From positions 62,001 to 126,000 of the forward strand of contig NZ_SOFL01000036.1 in NCBI RefSeq assembly GCF_004402695.1: DNA of 64,000 nucleotides, given 5' to 3'. This stretch comes from Cryobacterium adonitolivorans. Its GTDB lineage: Bacteria; Actinomycetota; Actinomycetes; Actinomycetales; Microbacteriaceae. The position numbers and the translations under genes were made by a program. The notes beneath the pieces are model-generated. The model made no database searches. It had not been told where the DNA came from and saw only the letters and a list, made by a program, of their open reading frames with translations. The first letter of the stretch is position 1. The number at the start of each line of letters is the position of its first letter. This document shows positions 9,512 to 18,339 of this stretch, one piece after another.

Positions 9512-10600
9512 CTAGCCCAGTGCCTTGTCGACGCGGTTGAATACGTTGGCGCAGTCAAAGTCGGCGAGGTCAATGCTGGGCGTGAGGTAGTCGGCGGCGT
9601 TGTCCTCGGTTACAAGGAACTGCTTGGCGAAGAACTCGCGGTTCTTATTCGGCTGAGCCGTGACATCAAGCTCGCCGGTGAGAGCGCAGTATCCCATCGC
9701 CAGGCCGATGCCGCCCTGCCAGGGACCGTCGCTCGAAACCGTCGCGGTGATCGCCCCATCCTCGATCGCCTGAACGGCTTCCGGCACGGCGTCGATACCG
9801 ACGACCTTGACCTCGCCGGCCAAACCTGCGGCGTCCAGTGCCTTGAGAGCGCCCAGCGCCATGTCGTCGTTGGCCGCCCACACGCCGCCGACGTCAGCGC
9901 CGTACTTGGTGAGAAGCGTCTTGGTGATATCGAACGCCTTGGTGCGGTCGAAGTCCGCGGCTTGTTGGTCGAGCAGCGTGATACCCGGGTACTCCTCGAG
10001 CGCGAGCTCCAGTCCGGCGAAGCGGTCCTTTGCCGCGGCAGTGGCGAGGATGCCCTGCAGCGCGATCACGTTGCCCTCGCCGCCCATGCTTTCGAACATC
10101 GCCTTCGCGATCTGGTAGCCGGAGTCGACACCGTCGTACGTGATGTGTGCGATCCAGGAGTCATAGCCGTCCCACGGGTGCACGTCGGCGGGTTTGTTCC
10201 ACTGCGTCACCACATGAGCCCCGGCTTCCTCCACCGCCTTGACGATCGGAGTGGTGTCCGAGTCGCTGTTCGGCAGAACGTTGAGGACCATGCACTCGGG
10301 GTTGCCCGTGCTGAGCTCCTGACGTATCTGCTCGAGCTGCTTGGGTGACTCCCCCGCATAGGTGAGGCGCTTCTGCTCGAGATCGAGGGACTCGGCCAAC
10401 TCCTGACCGCCATCGAGCCAGGACTTCTCGTAGGGGTTTGTCTCGTTGCGCACCTGACCGATGAGCTTGATGTCCTCGGGTGCGCACGCGGCACCCGAGG
10501 TCGATCCAACTGCACTCGCGCTACATCCCGCGAGGGCAGCCATTGAGACTGCAATTGTGGCCAGAGCGATTGCCCGGCGCGAACGCGTCATTGTGTTCAC
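9512..10600 (-). CDS. Sugar ABC transporter substrate-binding lipoprotein
   Basis: A 362-residue periplasmic-binding-protein-like (peripla_BP_4, LacI-like fold) lipoprotein. An Arg-rich N-terminus and hydrophobic helix lead to the lipobox LAGC near residue 25, so the mature protein is lipid-anchored outside the membrane. Domain signs include KLIGQVRNETNPYEKSW, VGGVWAANDDMALGALKAL and VKVVGIDAVPEAV. Position between kduD and the permeases suggests that the ligand is a uronate or pectin-derived sugar acid (inference). It is followed immediately by the permease gene. Confidence 0.92.
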   Translation of the reverse strand: MNTMTRSRRAIALATIAVSMAALAGCSASAVGSTSGAACAPEDIKLIGQVRNETNPYEKSWLDGGQELAESLDLEQKRLTYAGESPKQLEQIRQELSTGNPECMVLNVLPNSDSDTTPIVKAVEEAGAHVVTQWNKPADVHPWDGYDSWIAHITYDGVDSGYQIAKAMFESMGGEGNVIALQGILATAAAKDRFAGLELALEEYPGITLLDQQAADFDRTKAFDITKTLLTKYGADVGGVWAANDDMALGALKALDAAGLAGEVKVVGIDAVPEAVQAIEDGAITATVSSDGPWQGGIGLAMGYCALTGELDVTAQPNKNREFFAKQFLVTEDNAADYLTPSIDLADFDCANVFNRVDKALG

Positions 10601-10659
10601 TGTGCCTTCTCCATTTTCTTCTTGGGTGTGTTTGGGTTTTCAGGTGAAGCAGGGCCCGG

Positions 10660-11433
10660 TCATCGGGACATCCATCCGCCATCGACGACGAGGGTGTGCC
10701 CGGTGACATAGTCGGATGCTGGTGAGGCAAGGAATATCGCCGCCCCACCGAGATCCGCTGCTTCTCCCCAGCGCCCGCTGGGAATGCGAGCGAGAATTTC
10801 CGACGAACGCGCCTCGTCAGCCTGAAGCGCGGCCGTGTTGTCGGTTGCGATGTATCCGGGAGCGAGGGCGTTGACCTGCACGCCGTGCTGCGCCCACTCG
10901 TTGGCGAGCGCCCGCGTGAGTCCGAGGATGCCGTGTTTGCTCACGGCGTAGGTCGCCACCGTGCGCCCACCCTGAAAAGCCAGCAGGCTCGCGACGTTGA
11001 TTATCTTGCCCCGGCCCCGGGCGATCATGCGCTCGCCAAAGGCCTGGCTGAGGATGAACGGCGAGTGCAGATTCACCGACATCACGTGGCCCCACGACTC
11101 GACAGTGACGTCGACGCTCGAGCCACGTTCGATTACTCCCGCGTTGTTGACGAGAATGTCAACGTCATGCTCTTGCGCGACGGTGCGCGCGAAGTTCTGC
11201 GTGGCAGCCGTGTCGGAAAGATCGATGTCGATGCACCGCACCTCGGCGCCGAGTGCTTGGAGCTGCTGCCTTGTACCATCTGACGATCCCGGGCGTCCGG
11301 CGAGAATCAGTTGCGCCCCGGCACGGCCGAGCGCGAGCGCGATCGCCTGCCCGATGCCGCGGCCCGCGCCCGTGACGAGCGCCGTGCGGTCCTCGAGGGA
11401 AAATGGGGCACTCACGTTACGCATCGCGCTCAC
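10660..11433 (-). CDS. kduD: 2-dehydro-3-deoxy-D-gluconate 5-dehydrogenase (KduD-like SDR)
   Basis: A 257-residue classical short-chain dehydrogenase: cofactor motif TGAGRGIGQAI near residue 20, NNAG in ILVNNAGVIERGSS, catalytic Ser in NVASLLAFQGG and YxxxK in YAVSKHGILG. LAFQGGRTVATYAVSKHG and RWGEAADLGGAAIFLAS are typical of KduD. KduD reduces 3-deoxy-D-glycero-2,5-hexodiulosonate to 2-keto-3-deoxygluconate in unsaturated-uronate catabolism. The gene overlaps the stop of kduI by four bases, which strongly supports the assignment. An alternative start is the Met three codons in. Confidence 0.9.
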   Translation of the reverse strand: MSAMRNVSAPFSLEDRTALVTGAGRGIGQAIALALGRAGAQLILAGRPGSSDGTRQQLQALGAEVRCIDIDLSDTAATQNFARTVAQEHDVDILVNNAGVIERGSSVDVTVESWGHVMSVNLHSPFILSQAFGERMIARGRGKIINVASLLAFQGGRTVATYAVSKHGILGLTRALANEWAQHGVQVNALAPGYIATDNTAALQADEARSSEILARIPSGRWGEAADLGGAAIFLASPASDYVTGHTLVVDGGWMSR

Positions 11434-12248
11434 CGCAGGTCACTGATCTTGACCGGTTCGAGGTCGGTGTAGTCGGTGTTCTCGCCCGCCATCGCCCAGA
11501 CGAACGAATACGGGGCCGTGCCAGCACCCATGTGCAAGGACCACGAGGGAGCGATGACTACTTCTTCTTCGGCGACAATGAGGTGGCGAGTGTTGTTCGG
11601 CTCGCCCAGCAGGTGCACGACACGGTGATCAGGGCCGAGGCCGGTGTAGAGGTAAACCTCGGTTCGGCGACTGTGACGGTGGGGCGGGAGTGTATTCCAC
11701 ACCGACTTGAGGTCGAGAACTGTCACGCCGAACTGGAGTTGGCACGAGCCGTGGCCGCCGCCCCAGACGTAGCGGTACAAGGTACGGCCGCCGGCGCCAA
11801 GTTCGTCGACGATTGAAACCGGCGCGACCGAGTCACGGGCGATGAGCACCGTTGGGTGGGTTTCGTGCGCGGTGGCCGAGACGAGGTAGAACCGTGCGCC
11901 CTTGCCGCGGAATGACACCTTCGACCCGCGACCGACGTAGAGACCGTCGAGAGGCCCCAGTCGGTACGGCGTGCCGTCGACAATCACGTCGCCCGGTTCG
12001 GCGAGGTTGACCACGCCAAGCTCGCGACGCTCAAGGAGCAGGTCGGTTCCGAGCACGTCTAGTCCACTGGGCTCGATGTCGTGGTCACCCGGCACAACAC
12101 CGGCAACGACTATGCGATCGTCGGCGAGGTAGGTGCCGCGAAACTCGCCCTCAACGAACAAATCCTGAACGAGGAACTTATCGCGAAGGTCCCCCGTGGA
12201 TGCGCCTATCAGGCCATCGGGGCCCGTGGTCTGCCTAACTGAAATCAT
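11430..12248 (-). CDS. kduI: 5-dehydro-4-deoxy-D-glucuronate isomerase
   Basis: A cupin-fold isomerase of 272 residues (E. coli KduI has 278) that converts 5-keto-4-deoxyuronate to the substrate of KduD. The zinc site is visible: HRHSRRTE gives the HxH and Glu ligands with the spacing known from E. coli, and SLHMGAGT supplies the fourth His. The open frame runs further upstream, but the ATG at 12248, preceded by GAGGATGG, gives the normal N-terminus MISVRQTTGPDG. It is the first gene of a seven-gene operon and faces a divergent IclR regulator 83 bases away. Confidence 0.92.
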   Translation of the reverse strand: MISVRQTTGPDGLIGASTGDLRDKFLVQDLFVEGEFRGTYLADDRIVVAGVVPGDHDIEPSGLDVLGTDLLLERRELGVVNLAEPGDVIVDGTPYRLGPLDGLYVGRGSKVSFRGKGARFYLVSATAHETHPTVLIARDSVAPVSIVDELGAGGRTLYRYVWGGGHGSCQLQFGVTVLDLKSVWNTLPPHRHSRRTEVYLYTGLGPDHRVVHLLGEPNNTRHLIVAEEEVVIAPSWSLHMGAGTAPYSFVWAMAGENTDYTDLEPVKISDLR

Positions 12249-12331
12249 GTGGCGTCCATCCTCATCCTTGAGCGACGTTCTGTATCTTGTACGGAGACTA
12301 AGCCTGATGCGCAAACTAGTCAAGTGGGCGT

Positions 12332-13144
12332 ATGCTGTTCCGTATGTTGGATGATTCAATGGACGGCGAGCACGCATCGGGTATGTCGGAGTTCTCGCCT
12401 GTGAAGTCAGCGGACCGCACACTCGAGGTGCTCGAGCATCTCGCGGCGAAGGGCTCTTCGAGCCTGGTGGAGATGTCACGCACCCTCGACATACCCAAAA
12501 GCAGCCTCCACAGCATCCTGAGAACCCTGGAACACCGGGGCTGGGCCGAGTCCGACCCAACCCGATCCACGTATCAGCTCGGCATCAACGCACTGCTCAT
12601 TGGCGCCTCGTACGTCGATCAAGACCTGATCGTGACCCGCACGTCAGAATCACTTGACTCACTGGCTGCCGCGACGGGCGAAACAATCCACCTCGGGCGA
12701 CTCGAGGGTACAGATGTTGTCTACTTGGCAAAGCGGGAGTCGCGGCATCCGCTTCGCATGTTCTCGGCCATCGGTCGCCGATTGCCCGCTCACGCCACCG
12801 GGTTGGGAAAGGCGCTGCTTGCAGAACTCGACGACGAGCGCGTTCTGGCCAGGTTGGTCGATCCCCTGCCCGCGATCACCGAACGGACCATCACCACGAA
12901 AGCCGAGCTGGTGGCACGTCTCGCAACGGTGCGCGCAAGCGGCTACGCGATTGACGACGAGGAAGCCTGTATCGGCATGCGTTGCTTCGCCGTCTCGCTG
13001 CCCTTCGCCAATCCGCCCAAGGACGCCATCAGCTGCTCCGTCCCTTTCGCTCGCCTTGACGAGGACCGCGAAAGGGAGATTATCTCGCTACTGCTTGAGA
13101 CAAAGGTCCAACTCGCCCGCCAATTCAGCGGACGACGATTCTGA
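12332..13144 (+). CDS. IclR-family transcriptional regulator (KdgR-like)
   Basis: A 270-residue regulator. The winged helix-turn-helix spans roughly residues 25-85 (LVEMSRTLDIPKSSLHSILR), followed by the IclR effector domain with HATGLGKALLAEL and DDEEACIGMRCFAVSLPF. Divergent placement next to kduI suggests that it controls the uronate operon and responds to a pathway intermediate, as KdgR does in enterobacteria (inference). The start is unsure: Met codons at 12332, 12344, 12359 and 12383 are all in frame before the HTH, and none has a strong ribosome site. Confidence 0.88.
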   Translation: MLFRMLDDSMDGEHASGMSEFSPVKSADRTLEVLEHLAAKGSSSLVEMSRTLDIPKSSLHSILRTLEHRGWAESDPTRSTYQLGINALLIGASYVDQDLIVTRTSESLDSLAAATGETIHLGRLEGTDVVYLAKRESRHPLRMFSAIGRRLPAHATGLGKALLAELDDERVLARLVDPLPAITERTITTKAELVARLATVRASGYAIDDEEACIGMRCFAVSLPFANPPKDAISCSVPFARLDEDREREIISLLLETKVQLARQFSGRRF

Positions 13145-13155
13145 GGAGAGTACCC

Positions 13156-13383
13156 ATGCCGAATATCACCGTCCAACTTCTCGCAGGGCGCGACATCGAT
13201 CAGCGCCGCGCCTTCGTGCAAGACGTAACCAACAGCGCCGTGGAGACCCTTGGTGCACGCCGAGAGGACGTCCGAATCGTTTTCGAGCAGATCACACCCG
13301 ACATCGTCGCGAACGGTGGAGTCTTTGCAAGCGAAGACGAGAGCCGGTCCGAGGTCGTAAACCGCTTCGTTCCCGAAAGCTAG
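13156..13383 (+). CDS. 4-oxalocrotonate tautomerase family protein
   Basis: A 75-residue protein that begins MPNITVQLLAGR; after Met removal Pro1 would be the catalytic base of the tautomerase superfamily. The helix-strand pattern RRAFVQDVTNSAVETLGAR followed by VRIVFEQI fits the 4-OT monomer. It follows the IclR gene by 11 bases, with GAGGAG as ribosome site, so the two are co-transcribed. A role in keto-enol conversion of an uronate intermediate is plausible but not shown. Confidence 0.85.
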   Translation: MPNITVQLLAGRDIDQRRAFVQDVTNSAVETLGARREDVRIVFEQITPDIVANGGVFASEDESRSEVVNRFVPES

Positions 13384-13680
13384 GTGTTCACGGCCGTCGC
13401 TGTCAATGACATGCGCCTCGGCGCTGACCATCCTCTGCCCAAGTCGACGAAGCTGACAGAGAGACGACAGCAGCGCAGCGAGCTTTACGCTGCTCGCCGT
13501 CACACGGGGAATGGTCGTTGTGGTCGCGGCTGAAGATCGTACTCATGCGCTTGCGCGAATTGAAGGTCGCTGTCGCCGGAGCCGCGAGTGGCCTGGCCGT
13601 CTGAAAGGGGCTCGCAGTCCACAGTTGATCACCTTCCACGACGACGCATCGACGCTCAGATTGCTTGGCGAGGTCCCTAG
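13384..13680. other. Intergenic stretch without a recognisable gene
   Basis: Between the tautomerase and a convergent regulator gene. Short frames on both strands have no recognisable content, and I see no clear terminator hairpin. Confidence 0.5.
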
Positions 13681-14493
13681 CTATTCCATGGCCGCGAGCA
13701 CCGCGAGCCGTTCAGCGGTAAGCGTGTTGGGCTTCGCGTGATATAGAAAGATCGTGTGCCCATCTGTGCCGATTAAGGGCAAGCGAGTGAAATGAAGTGT
13801 CAGAGGCCCGACAAGTGGATGCCGCACAACATGAACGCCGTTCGAGACCTCGATGACATCGTTGCGTCCCCAGAGCTCCCGGAACCGCTCGCTGCGCACT
13901 GTCAGGCCTTCCACGAGCTTGCGTAGCCGCTCGTCATCGCCTCGCTGGCCGAACATCGAGCGGAGCAAAGCGACCGAGCGGGCGCTCAACGCTTCCCATC
14001 CGTCGTGGAACTCACGGTCCGCAGGGTCGACCAGCAGGGAAAGCAAGTTATTTACGCCGACTCGGTAGTTCGGACTTAGTGCGCGCGCAAGCGCGTTCGT
14101 GGCGAGCACGTCGATGTAGCGATTGTGGACGACTGCAGCCGTCATCGGCCACGAATCGATCAGCCACTGCACGCTCTCATCTACCGCATCGCGAGGTTCC
14201 GCAATGCCGGCAGCAGAGGGTCGCGCGAGCCCATGGAGGTAGGCAGCAGCGACGTCGTCCAGTAGGAGGGCACGTGCGAGGGAGTCTAAGACCTGCTTGG
14301 ACGGCTGCGCCTCACGCCCCTGCTCCAGCCGCAGATAGTACTCGGTGCTGATTCCGGCGCGGCCAGCTACTTCTTCGCGGCGCAGCCCCGGAACCCTACG
14401 ACGCTTCACGCTTGGCGGAAGACCGGCATCTTCCGGGAGCACGAGCTCTCGGCGCGCGCGCAGGTACGCCCCTAGCCTGCTCTGCGCGACCAT
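13681..14493 (-). CDS. XRE/MmyB-type regulator
   Basis: A 270-residue regulator: an N-terminal HTH (LGAYLRARRELVLPEDAGL, RRVPGLRREEVAGRAGIS, TEYYLRLEQGRE) and, from about residue 105, an MmyB-like ligand-binding domain (WPMTAAVVHNRYIDVLATN, HHxxGPL-type end PLVGPLTLHFTRLP). Such proteins are common in actinobacteria and often repress or activate a neighbouring oxidoreductase or hydrolase operon. It is the first of four related genes in 7 kb and lies tail-to-tail after the tautomerase. Its target may be the adjoining MFS/FMN-reductase operon, which is transcribed toward it. Confidence 0.9.
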   Translation of the reverse strand: MVAQSRLGAYLRARRELVLPEDAGLPPSVKRRRVPGLRREEVAGRAGISTEYYLRLEQGREAQPSKQVLDSLARALLLDDVAAAYLHGLARPSAAGIAEPRDAVDESVQWLIDSWPMTAAVVHNRYIDVLATNALARALSPNYRVGVNNLLSLLVDPADREFHDGWEALSARSVALLRSMFGQRGDDERLRKLVEGLTVRSERFRELWGRNDVIEVSNGVHVVRHPLVGPLTLHFTRLPLIGTDGHTIFLYHAKPNTLTAERLAVLAAME

Positions 14494-14614
14494 ACTCGAG
14501 GTTACCGAATACCGGGGCGCCTCACCAGTGCGGTGGTCACCGGTCTAGCGGGCTTGCAGTGATTCGGCACGGCGCAGTGTCACGTGTGGGATTTGGTGTT
14601 CTTGAGGATCGACG

Positions 14615-16051
14615 TCAGCGCATTATCCGTGGAGCGAAGGTTGGCGGCAGTGTGAGGATCGCACGGTCGGTGCAGTTCGCCGCGGCTTCAGCCGGAATTG
14701 GAGAATCGCTGGCGGAGCCGTTGCGAATGCCGACGGCAGAGATCACTGACCCGGTTAGGAAGAGGCCAGCAGTCACAGTGAGCGCACGGTGGAAACTGCC
14801 CGTGGTGAGGGCGGAGCCAATGACCGTGCTCATGAAGGCGATTGCCACGAGCCCAGAGATGCGGGCAACGGCGTTGTTCACGGCGGACCCGACGCCGGCT
14901 TGCGTGGCCGAGATGGAGCTGAGGACGGCGGTTGTAAGCGGCGCCACGGTGATCGCGAGTCCTGTGCCGTAGAGAAGGAGCCCGGGGAGTATCTGCCACC
15001 AGAAGTTGATCGGCGATCTGGCGGTGAGCATGAGCAGGAATCCTGCAGCGGCTAGGGCTGGGCCGAGTGTCATAAAGAGTCGGGGGCCATGCTTTCCTGC
15101 GAGCGTGCCAAAGGTGCGGGACAGGGCGAGGGAGATCAGCGCGATGGGCAGCGTTGCCATGCCGGCCATTGTGGCGGTGAATCCGGCCGCTTCTTGGAGG
15201 AAGAGGACGACGACGAGGAGGCCCAACGATACGCCCGCGTAAATGGCCGCGGTCGCCAGGTTGCCGTTGCGGAAATTCTGACTTCGAAACAGCGTGAGCG
15301 GGAGCATCGGGTAAGCGGTGTGTCGTTCCCACAGGATGAACGCGACAAGACATGCCAGACCGATGGTGAGTGGGGCGAGAACGAGCGGGCTGGTCCAGCC
15401 GAGATTCTGTTGTTCGATGAGAGCGAATACCGACCCGGCGAGTCCGAGTGCAGCCAGCGCTGCACCCAGCGAATCGATCGACGCTTGTGTCCGGCGGTCA
15501 GAACTTGTGGTACCGCCTCGTGTGAGGAACAGCGTCACGAGGATCGGTATGACGTTGATAGCGAAGATGTGGCGCCATCCCAAGGTGTCGACCAGGATCC
15601 CGCCGAGAAGCGGGCCGACAATGAACGCGGTGCTTGTCCATGCTGTCCAAGCGCCAATCGCTCGCCCTTTCGCCTCTCCGGAGAATGTCGAAGTAATCAA
15701 TGCGAGCGAGCTGGGTACGAGGAGCGCTGCTCCGATTCCTTGCACGCCCCTCGTTGCGATCAGTACGCTGGCCGTCGGCGCGAGGGCGCATGCGATAGAC
15801 GCGAGACCAAACACACACAGTCCGATGCGAAGGATGCGGAGGCTCCCAAAGGAATCTGCGAGCGATCCGGCGAGGAGGATCAGTGAGCCAAGGGAGAGGA
15901 GGTACGCGTCAAGAACCCACTGCTGAGTTCCCACACCTCCACCGAGGTCTTTGGCTATGGCCGGCAGGGCGACGGTGACGATCGAACCGTCGAGGAACGC
16001 GGCGAACGATGCGAGGATCGCAACGATGAGAGTGACCCGTGGCGTGGTCAT
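14615..16051 (-). CDS. MFS drug/metabolite exporter, DHA2 (EmrB/QacA) family
   Basis: A 478-residue transporter with 14 hydrophobic segments. Motif A-like GSLADSFGSLRILRIG follows the second helix, and the motif C-like region GPLLGGILVDTLGWRHIF lies in and after helix five. N-terminal LIVAILASFAAFLDGSIVTV is typical of DHA2. It starts one base after the FMN reductase stop and is the last gene of the operon that begins with two alpha/beta hydrolases. Export of a toxic small molecule by proton antiport is the family role; the substrate is unknown. Confidence 0.9.
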   Translation of the reverse strand: MTTPRVTLIVAILASFAAFLDGSIVTVALPAIAKDLGGGVGTQQWVLDAYLLSLGSLILLAGSLADSFGSLRILRIGLCVFGLASIACALAPTASVLIATRGVQGIGAALLVPSSLALITSTFSGEAKGRAIGAWTAWTSTAFIVGPLLGGILVDTLGWRHIFAINVIPILVTLFLTRGGTTSSDRRTQASIDSLGAALAALGLAGSVFALIEQQNLGWTSPLVLAPLTIGLACLVAFILWERHTAYPMLPLTLFRSQNFRNGNLATAAIYAGVSLGLLVVVLFLQEAAGFTATMAGMATLPIALISLALSRTFGTLAGKHGPRLFMTLGPALAAAGFLLMLTARSPINFWWQILPGLLLYGTGLAITVAPLTTAVLSSISATQAGVGSAVNNAVARISGLVAIAFMSTVIGSALTTGSFHRALTVTAGLFLTGSVISAVGIRNGSASDSPIPAEAAANCTDRAILTLPPTFAPRIMR

Positions 16052-16052
16052 C

Positions 16053-16583
16053 TCAGCCCACCGTCAGGTCGTCCAGCATTGTGCCCAGGTGTTGTTGTTC
16101 GCCGCTGCTGGCGGAGAACTGGTTGTTTCGCACTCGCGATCGCACGTTTGGAATGGCGAGTGTCAGCGGAGACTGTGTGAGCCCGATCGCGTGCAGGACG
16201 GCGTCCATTGCGCGCACACCCCGTGTGCCCCCTGAGCCTCCGCCGTAGGACACGAAGCCGGCGCGCTTGCCGTGCCACTCCGCGTAGAGGTAGTCGATAG
16301 CGTTCTTGAGTGACGGAGCGTAGCTGTGGTTGGACTCGGGGGTGACAAATAGGAACGCATCGGCCAACGTGACGCGGGCGCTCCACGCGGGGGTGTTCGG
16401 CAATGCGTATTGGGCGAGTCGTGGATGGTTGGGTTCGTTCATCATCGGAAGGTTGAGGGCTGCCAGATCGACGAAGTCCACGTCGAACCGCGTGTCAGCG
16501 GCGACTCGATCTTTCACCCACTGGCCGATCGGTAGCCTGACCCGGCCGGGGTGCACACTTGCGACGAGAACGATGATGTCCAT
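16053..16583 (-). CDS. NADPH-dependent FMN reductase family protein
   Basis: A 176-residue flavodoxin-fold protein. IIVLVASVHPGRVRLPIGQW gives the FMN-phosphate loop, and TPESNHSYAPSLKNAIDYLY and VSYGGGSGGTRGV are the conserved flavin-binding segments (TPEYN is usual; here TPESN). Members reduce FMN, quinones or azo compounds at the expense of NADPH. GGAAG precedes the ATG. It is coupled to the MFS gene one base downstream; 128 bases separate it from the alpha/beta hydrolase upstream. Confidence 0.92.
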   Translation of the reverse strand: MDIIVLVASVHPGRVRLPIGQWVKDRVAADTRFDVDFVDLAALNLPMMNEPNHPRLAQYALPNTPAWSARVTLADAFLFVTPESNHSYAPSLKNAIDYLYAEWHGKRAGFVSYGGGSGGTRGVRAMDAVLHAIGLTQSPLTLAIPNVRSRVRNNQFSASSGEQQHLGTMLDDLTVG

Positions 16584-16711
16584 GATGCTTCCTTCCCATG
16601 GTTACGAGGCGGGTCCTCGTGACGCGGCTTCGTCGGACCGAGACCGCCCCTCATAAGGGACGGTCCCGGATCGGATCGTGTGAAGTGAACGGGGAATCGT
16701 GAACGCTTCGA

Positions 16712-17584
16712 TCAGCGCCGCGGGGACGCCGAATTCGCAGCCGTCACAATGACCCCGGTGACAGCAAGTGGCTTCGCGATCATGGACAGGTGGGAGGCTT
16801 TCACCTCCGTAACCGTCGACTTTGCTCGCGTGGCCATCTCTAGTTGTTTTGCCTGCGGCAGGACGAGGTCCGCAGTACCGACCACGTACCAGCTGGGCAG
16901 AGTTTTCCACGCTGCGGACGTAGCCGGTTCTCCCAACGCGCTCAGGGTGATCGGCTTTTGTGACGCGCCGAGCGCACGAGTGATGGGTTTGGCGACGTCT
17001 GCGGCAAACAAGGTTTCGAATGCGGTCGGCTTCAGGTATGCGTCGAGGTCGCCGGCGGGGGCGTCGGGATAGGCGACGAAACTGAAGACCGTAGTCGGGT
17101 CCGGGACGTTCAGTGCGGAGGTTGATCCCGCGACAATCTGCCCCACGCTCTCGCCCACGTCGGGGACGAAGGCGTCTACGTAGACCAGTGCAGCGACGTC
17201 AGGGTCTGTGAGCGCGGCGTTGCTGATCACCGCCCCGCCGTATGAGTGGCCTACGAGCACGACTGGCCCGTTTGTGGCTTGTTGCAGGAAGGCTGAGAGG
17301 TATGCGGAATCGTTTGAGAGTCCACGAAGGGGGTTGGGTGGCACGAGCACGGTGTAGCCGGCTGTTTGTAGGGCGAGTGTCACCGGTGTCCAGCTGGAGC
17401 TATCCGCCCACGCGCCGTGCACCAGCACGATCGTCGGCTTTGCCGTTTTCGACGGTGTCGACGTCTCTGGCGGGGCGGCTGTTGCAGCGTGATACGGCAG
17501 TACAACCGTCAGTGCGAGGATTGCGGCCCCGACGACGACTCCGAGAAGCCGCGACCCACGCCACCGCGAGACGACGCCGGTCAC
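16712..17584 (-). CDS. Secreted alpha/beta hydrolase
   Basis: A 290-residue hydrolase with a signal peptide (hydrophobic LLGVVVGAAILALTVVL, then ATAAPP), so it is probably exported. The fold is clear: VLVHGAWADSSSW, nucleophile Ser in VLVGHSYGGAV, VYVDAFVPD, WYVVGTADLVL and the catalytic His in KASHLSM. The start is the GTG at 17584, which overlaps the stop of the upstream hydrolase gene (GTGA); the frame is open further upstream but that part overlaps another gene. It resembles esterases of unknown substrate related to the truncated neighbour. Confidence 0.88.
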   Translation of the reverse strand: MTGVVSRWRGSRLLGVVVGAAILALTVVLPYHAATAAPPETSTPSKTAKPTIVLVHGAWADSSSWTPVTLALQTAGYTVLVPPNPLRGLSNDSAYLSAFLQQATNGPVVLVGHSYGGAVISNAALTDPDVAALVYVDAFVPDVGESVGQIVAGSTSALNVPDPTTVFSFVAYPDAPAGDLDAYLKPTAFETLFAADVAKPITRALGASQKPITLSALGEPATSAAWKTLPSWYVVGTADLVLPQAKQLEMATRAKSTVTEVKASHLSMIAKPLAVTGVIVTAANSASPRR

Positions 17585-18162
17585 GATGACACCAGTTCTT
17601 CGGTGGCGCGCGCCGTGGCGACCGCGGCGGTGATGACGGCTGCGACGTCTGCGGGGTTGCTGACCGTTACGGCGTGCGACCCCGCGATCTCGACCACTGT
17701 TGCGTTCATGCGTTCCGCGTTGGCGCGCTGGGAGTCGGGGTGGATAGCGTTGTCGGCTGTTGCTATGACGAACCAAGAGGGCAGACTCTTCCATGCCGGC
17801 TCACCTGTGAGCGATTCGGTGAATGCGCCTGCCGCGACGGGTCGCTGGCTCACAGACATCGGTGCGACCCGGGACGCCGGCAGGTCACCTGCGAACACTT
17901 GGTGGAAAGCTGCCTGTTCAATATAGAGTTCTGGTGCTGGTTCGGCCCCGTTCGGGTACGTCCTGGGCTTTAGGGCACGGCCGAGCAGAGTCGGCGGGTG
18001 CGCGGCGACGTCGTGGGTGAGTCCGCGGAGCGGGTTGGAGATCGCCACCGAGCTGATGCCGGTAGCGTGCAGTTCCGAGATGGCGTCGGCCCAGCTCGCA
18101 CTGTCGGCGAATGCGCCGTGCACTAGAGCGACTGTGACATCGCCTTGGTTGGTATCCATCAC
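17581..18162 (-). pseudogene. Alpha/beta hydrolase with in-frame deletion of the nucleophile region
   Basis: The 193-residue frame starts like the downstream paralog (VALVHGAFADSASW, NPLRGLTHD) and ends like it (WFVIATADNAIHPDS, IAGSHAVTVSN), but the 75-85 residues in between are gone: after NPLRGLTHDVAAHPP the sequence jumps to GRALKPRTYPNGAEP. The lost part contains the GxSxG nucleophile and the following helices, so hydrolase activity is impossible by the usual mechanism although the frame is intact. GTGA overlap with the next gene is kept, so translation may persist for coupling. It could be a dead gene or a repurposed small protein. Confidence 0.75.
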
Positions 18163-18339
18163 TTCTCCTCGGGTGGGTTAGGGGCAGCAGAACGCACGCC
18201 CAATGCTCGTGAAGGTACGTGGTGGTCGTCCGCGTGCGCGTGGCCGCGGTTTGCATAGGAGTGGCAGGGATAGGCCAGACCGCTACCTGTCAGCGGGGGG
18301 GACAGTCAGTCCGCGGATCGCGAAGCTAGGCTCGCCACT

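Noticed and set aside
9338-10348. 336-codon plus-strand frame
   Set aside because: Antisense shadow of the binding protein and permease genes.
12248-12332. Palindromic IclR operator in the kduI/IclR intergenic region
   Set aside because: Only CTGTA-N5-TACGG with a mismatch was found, too weak to call by eye.
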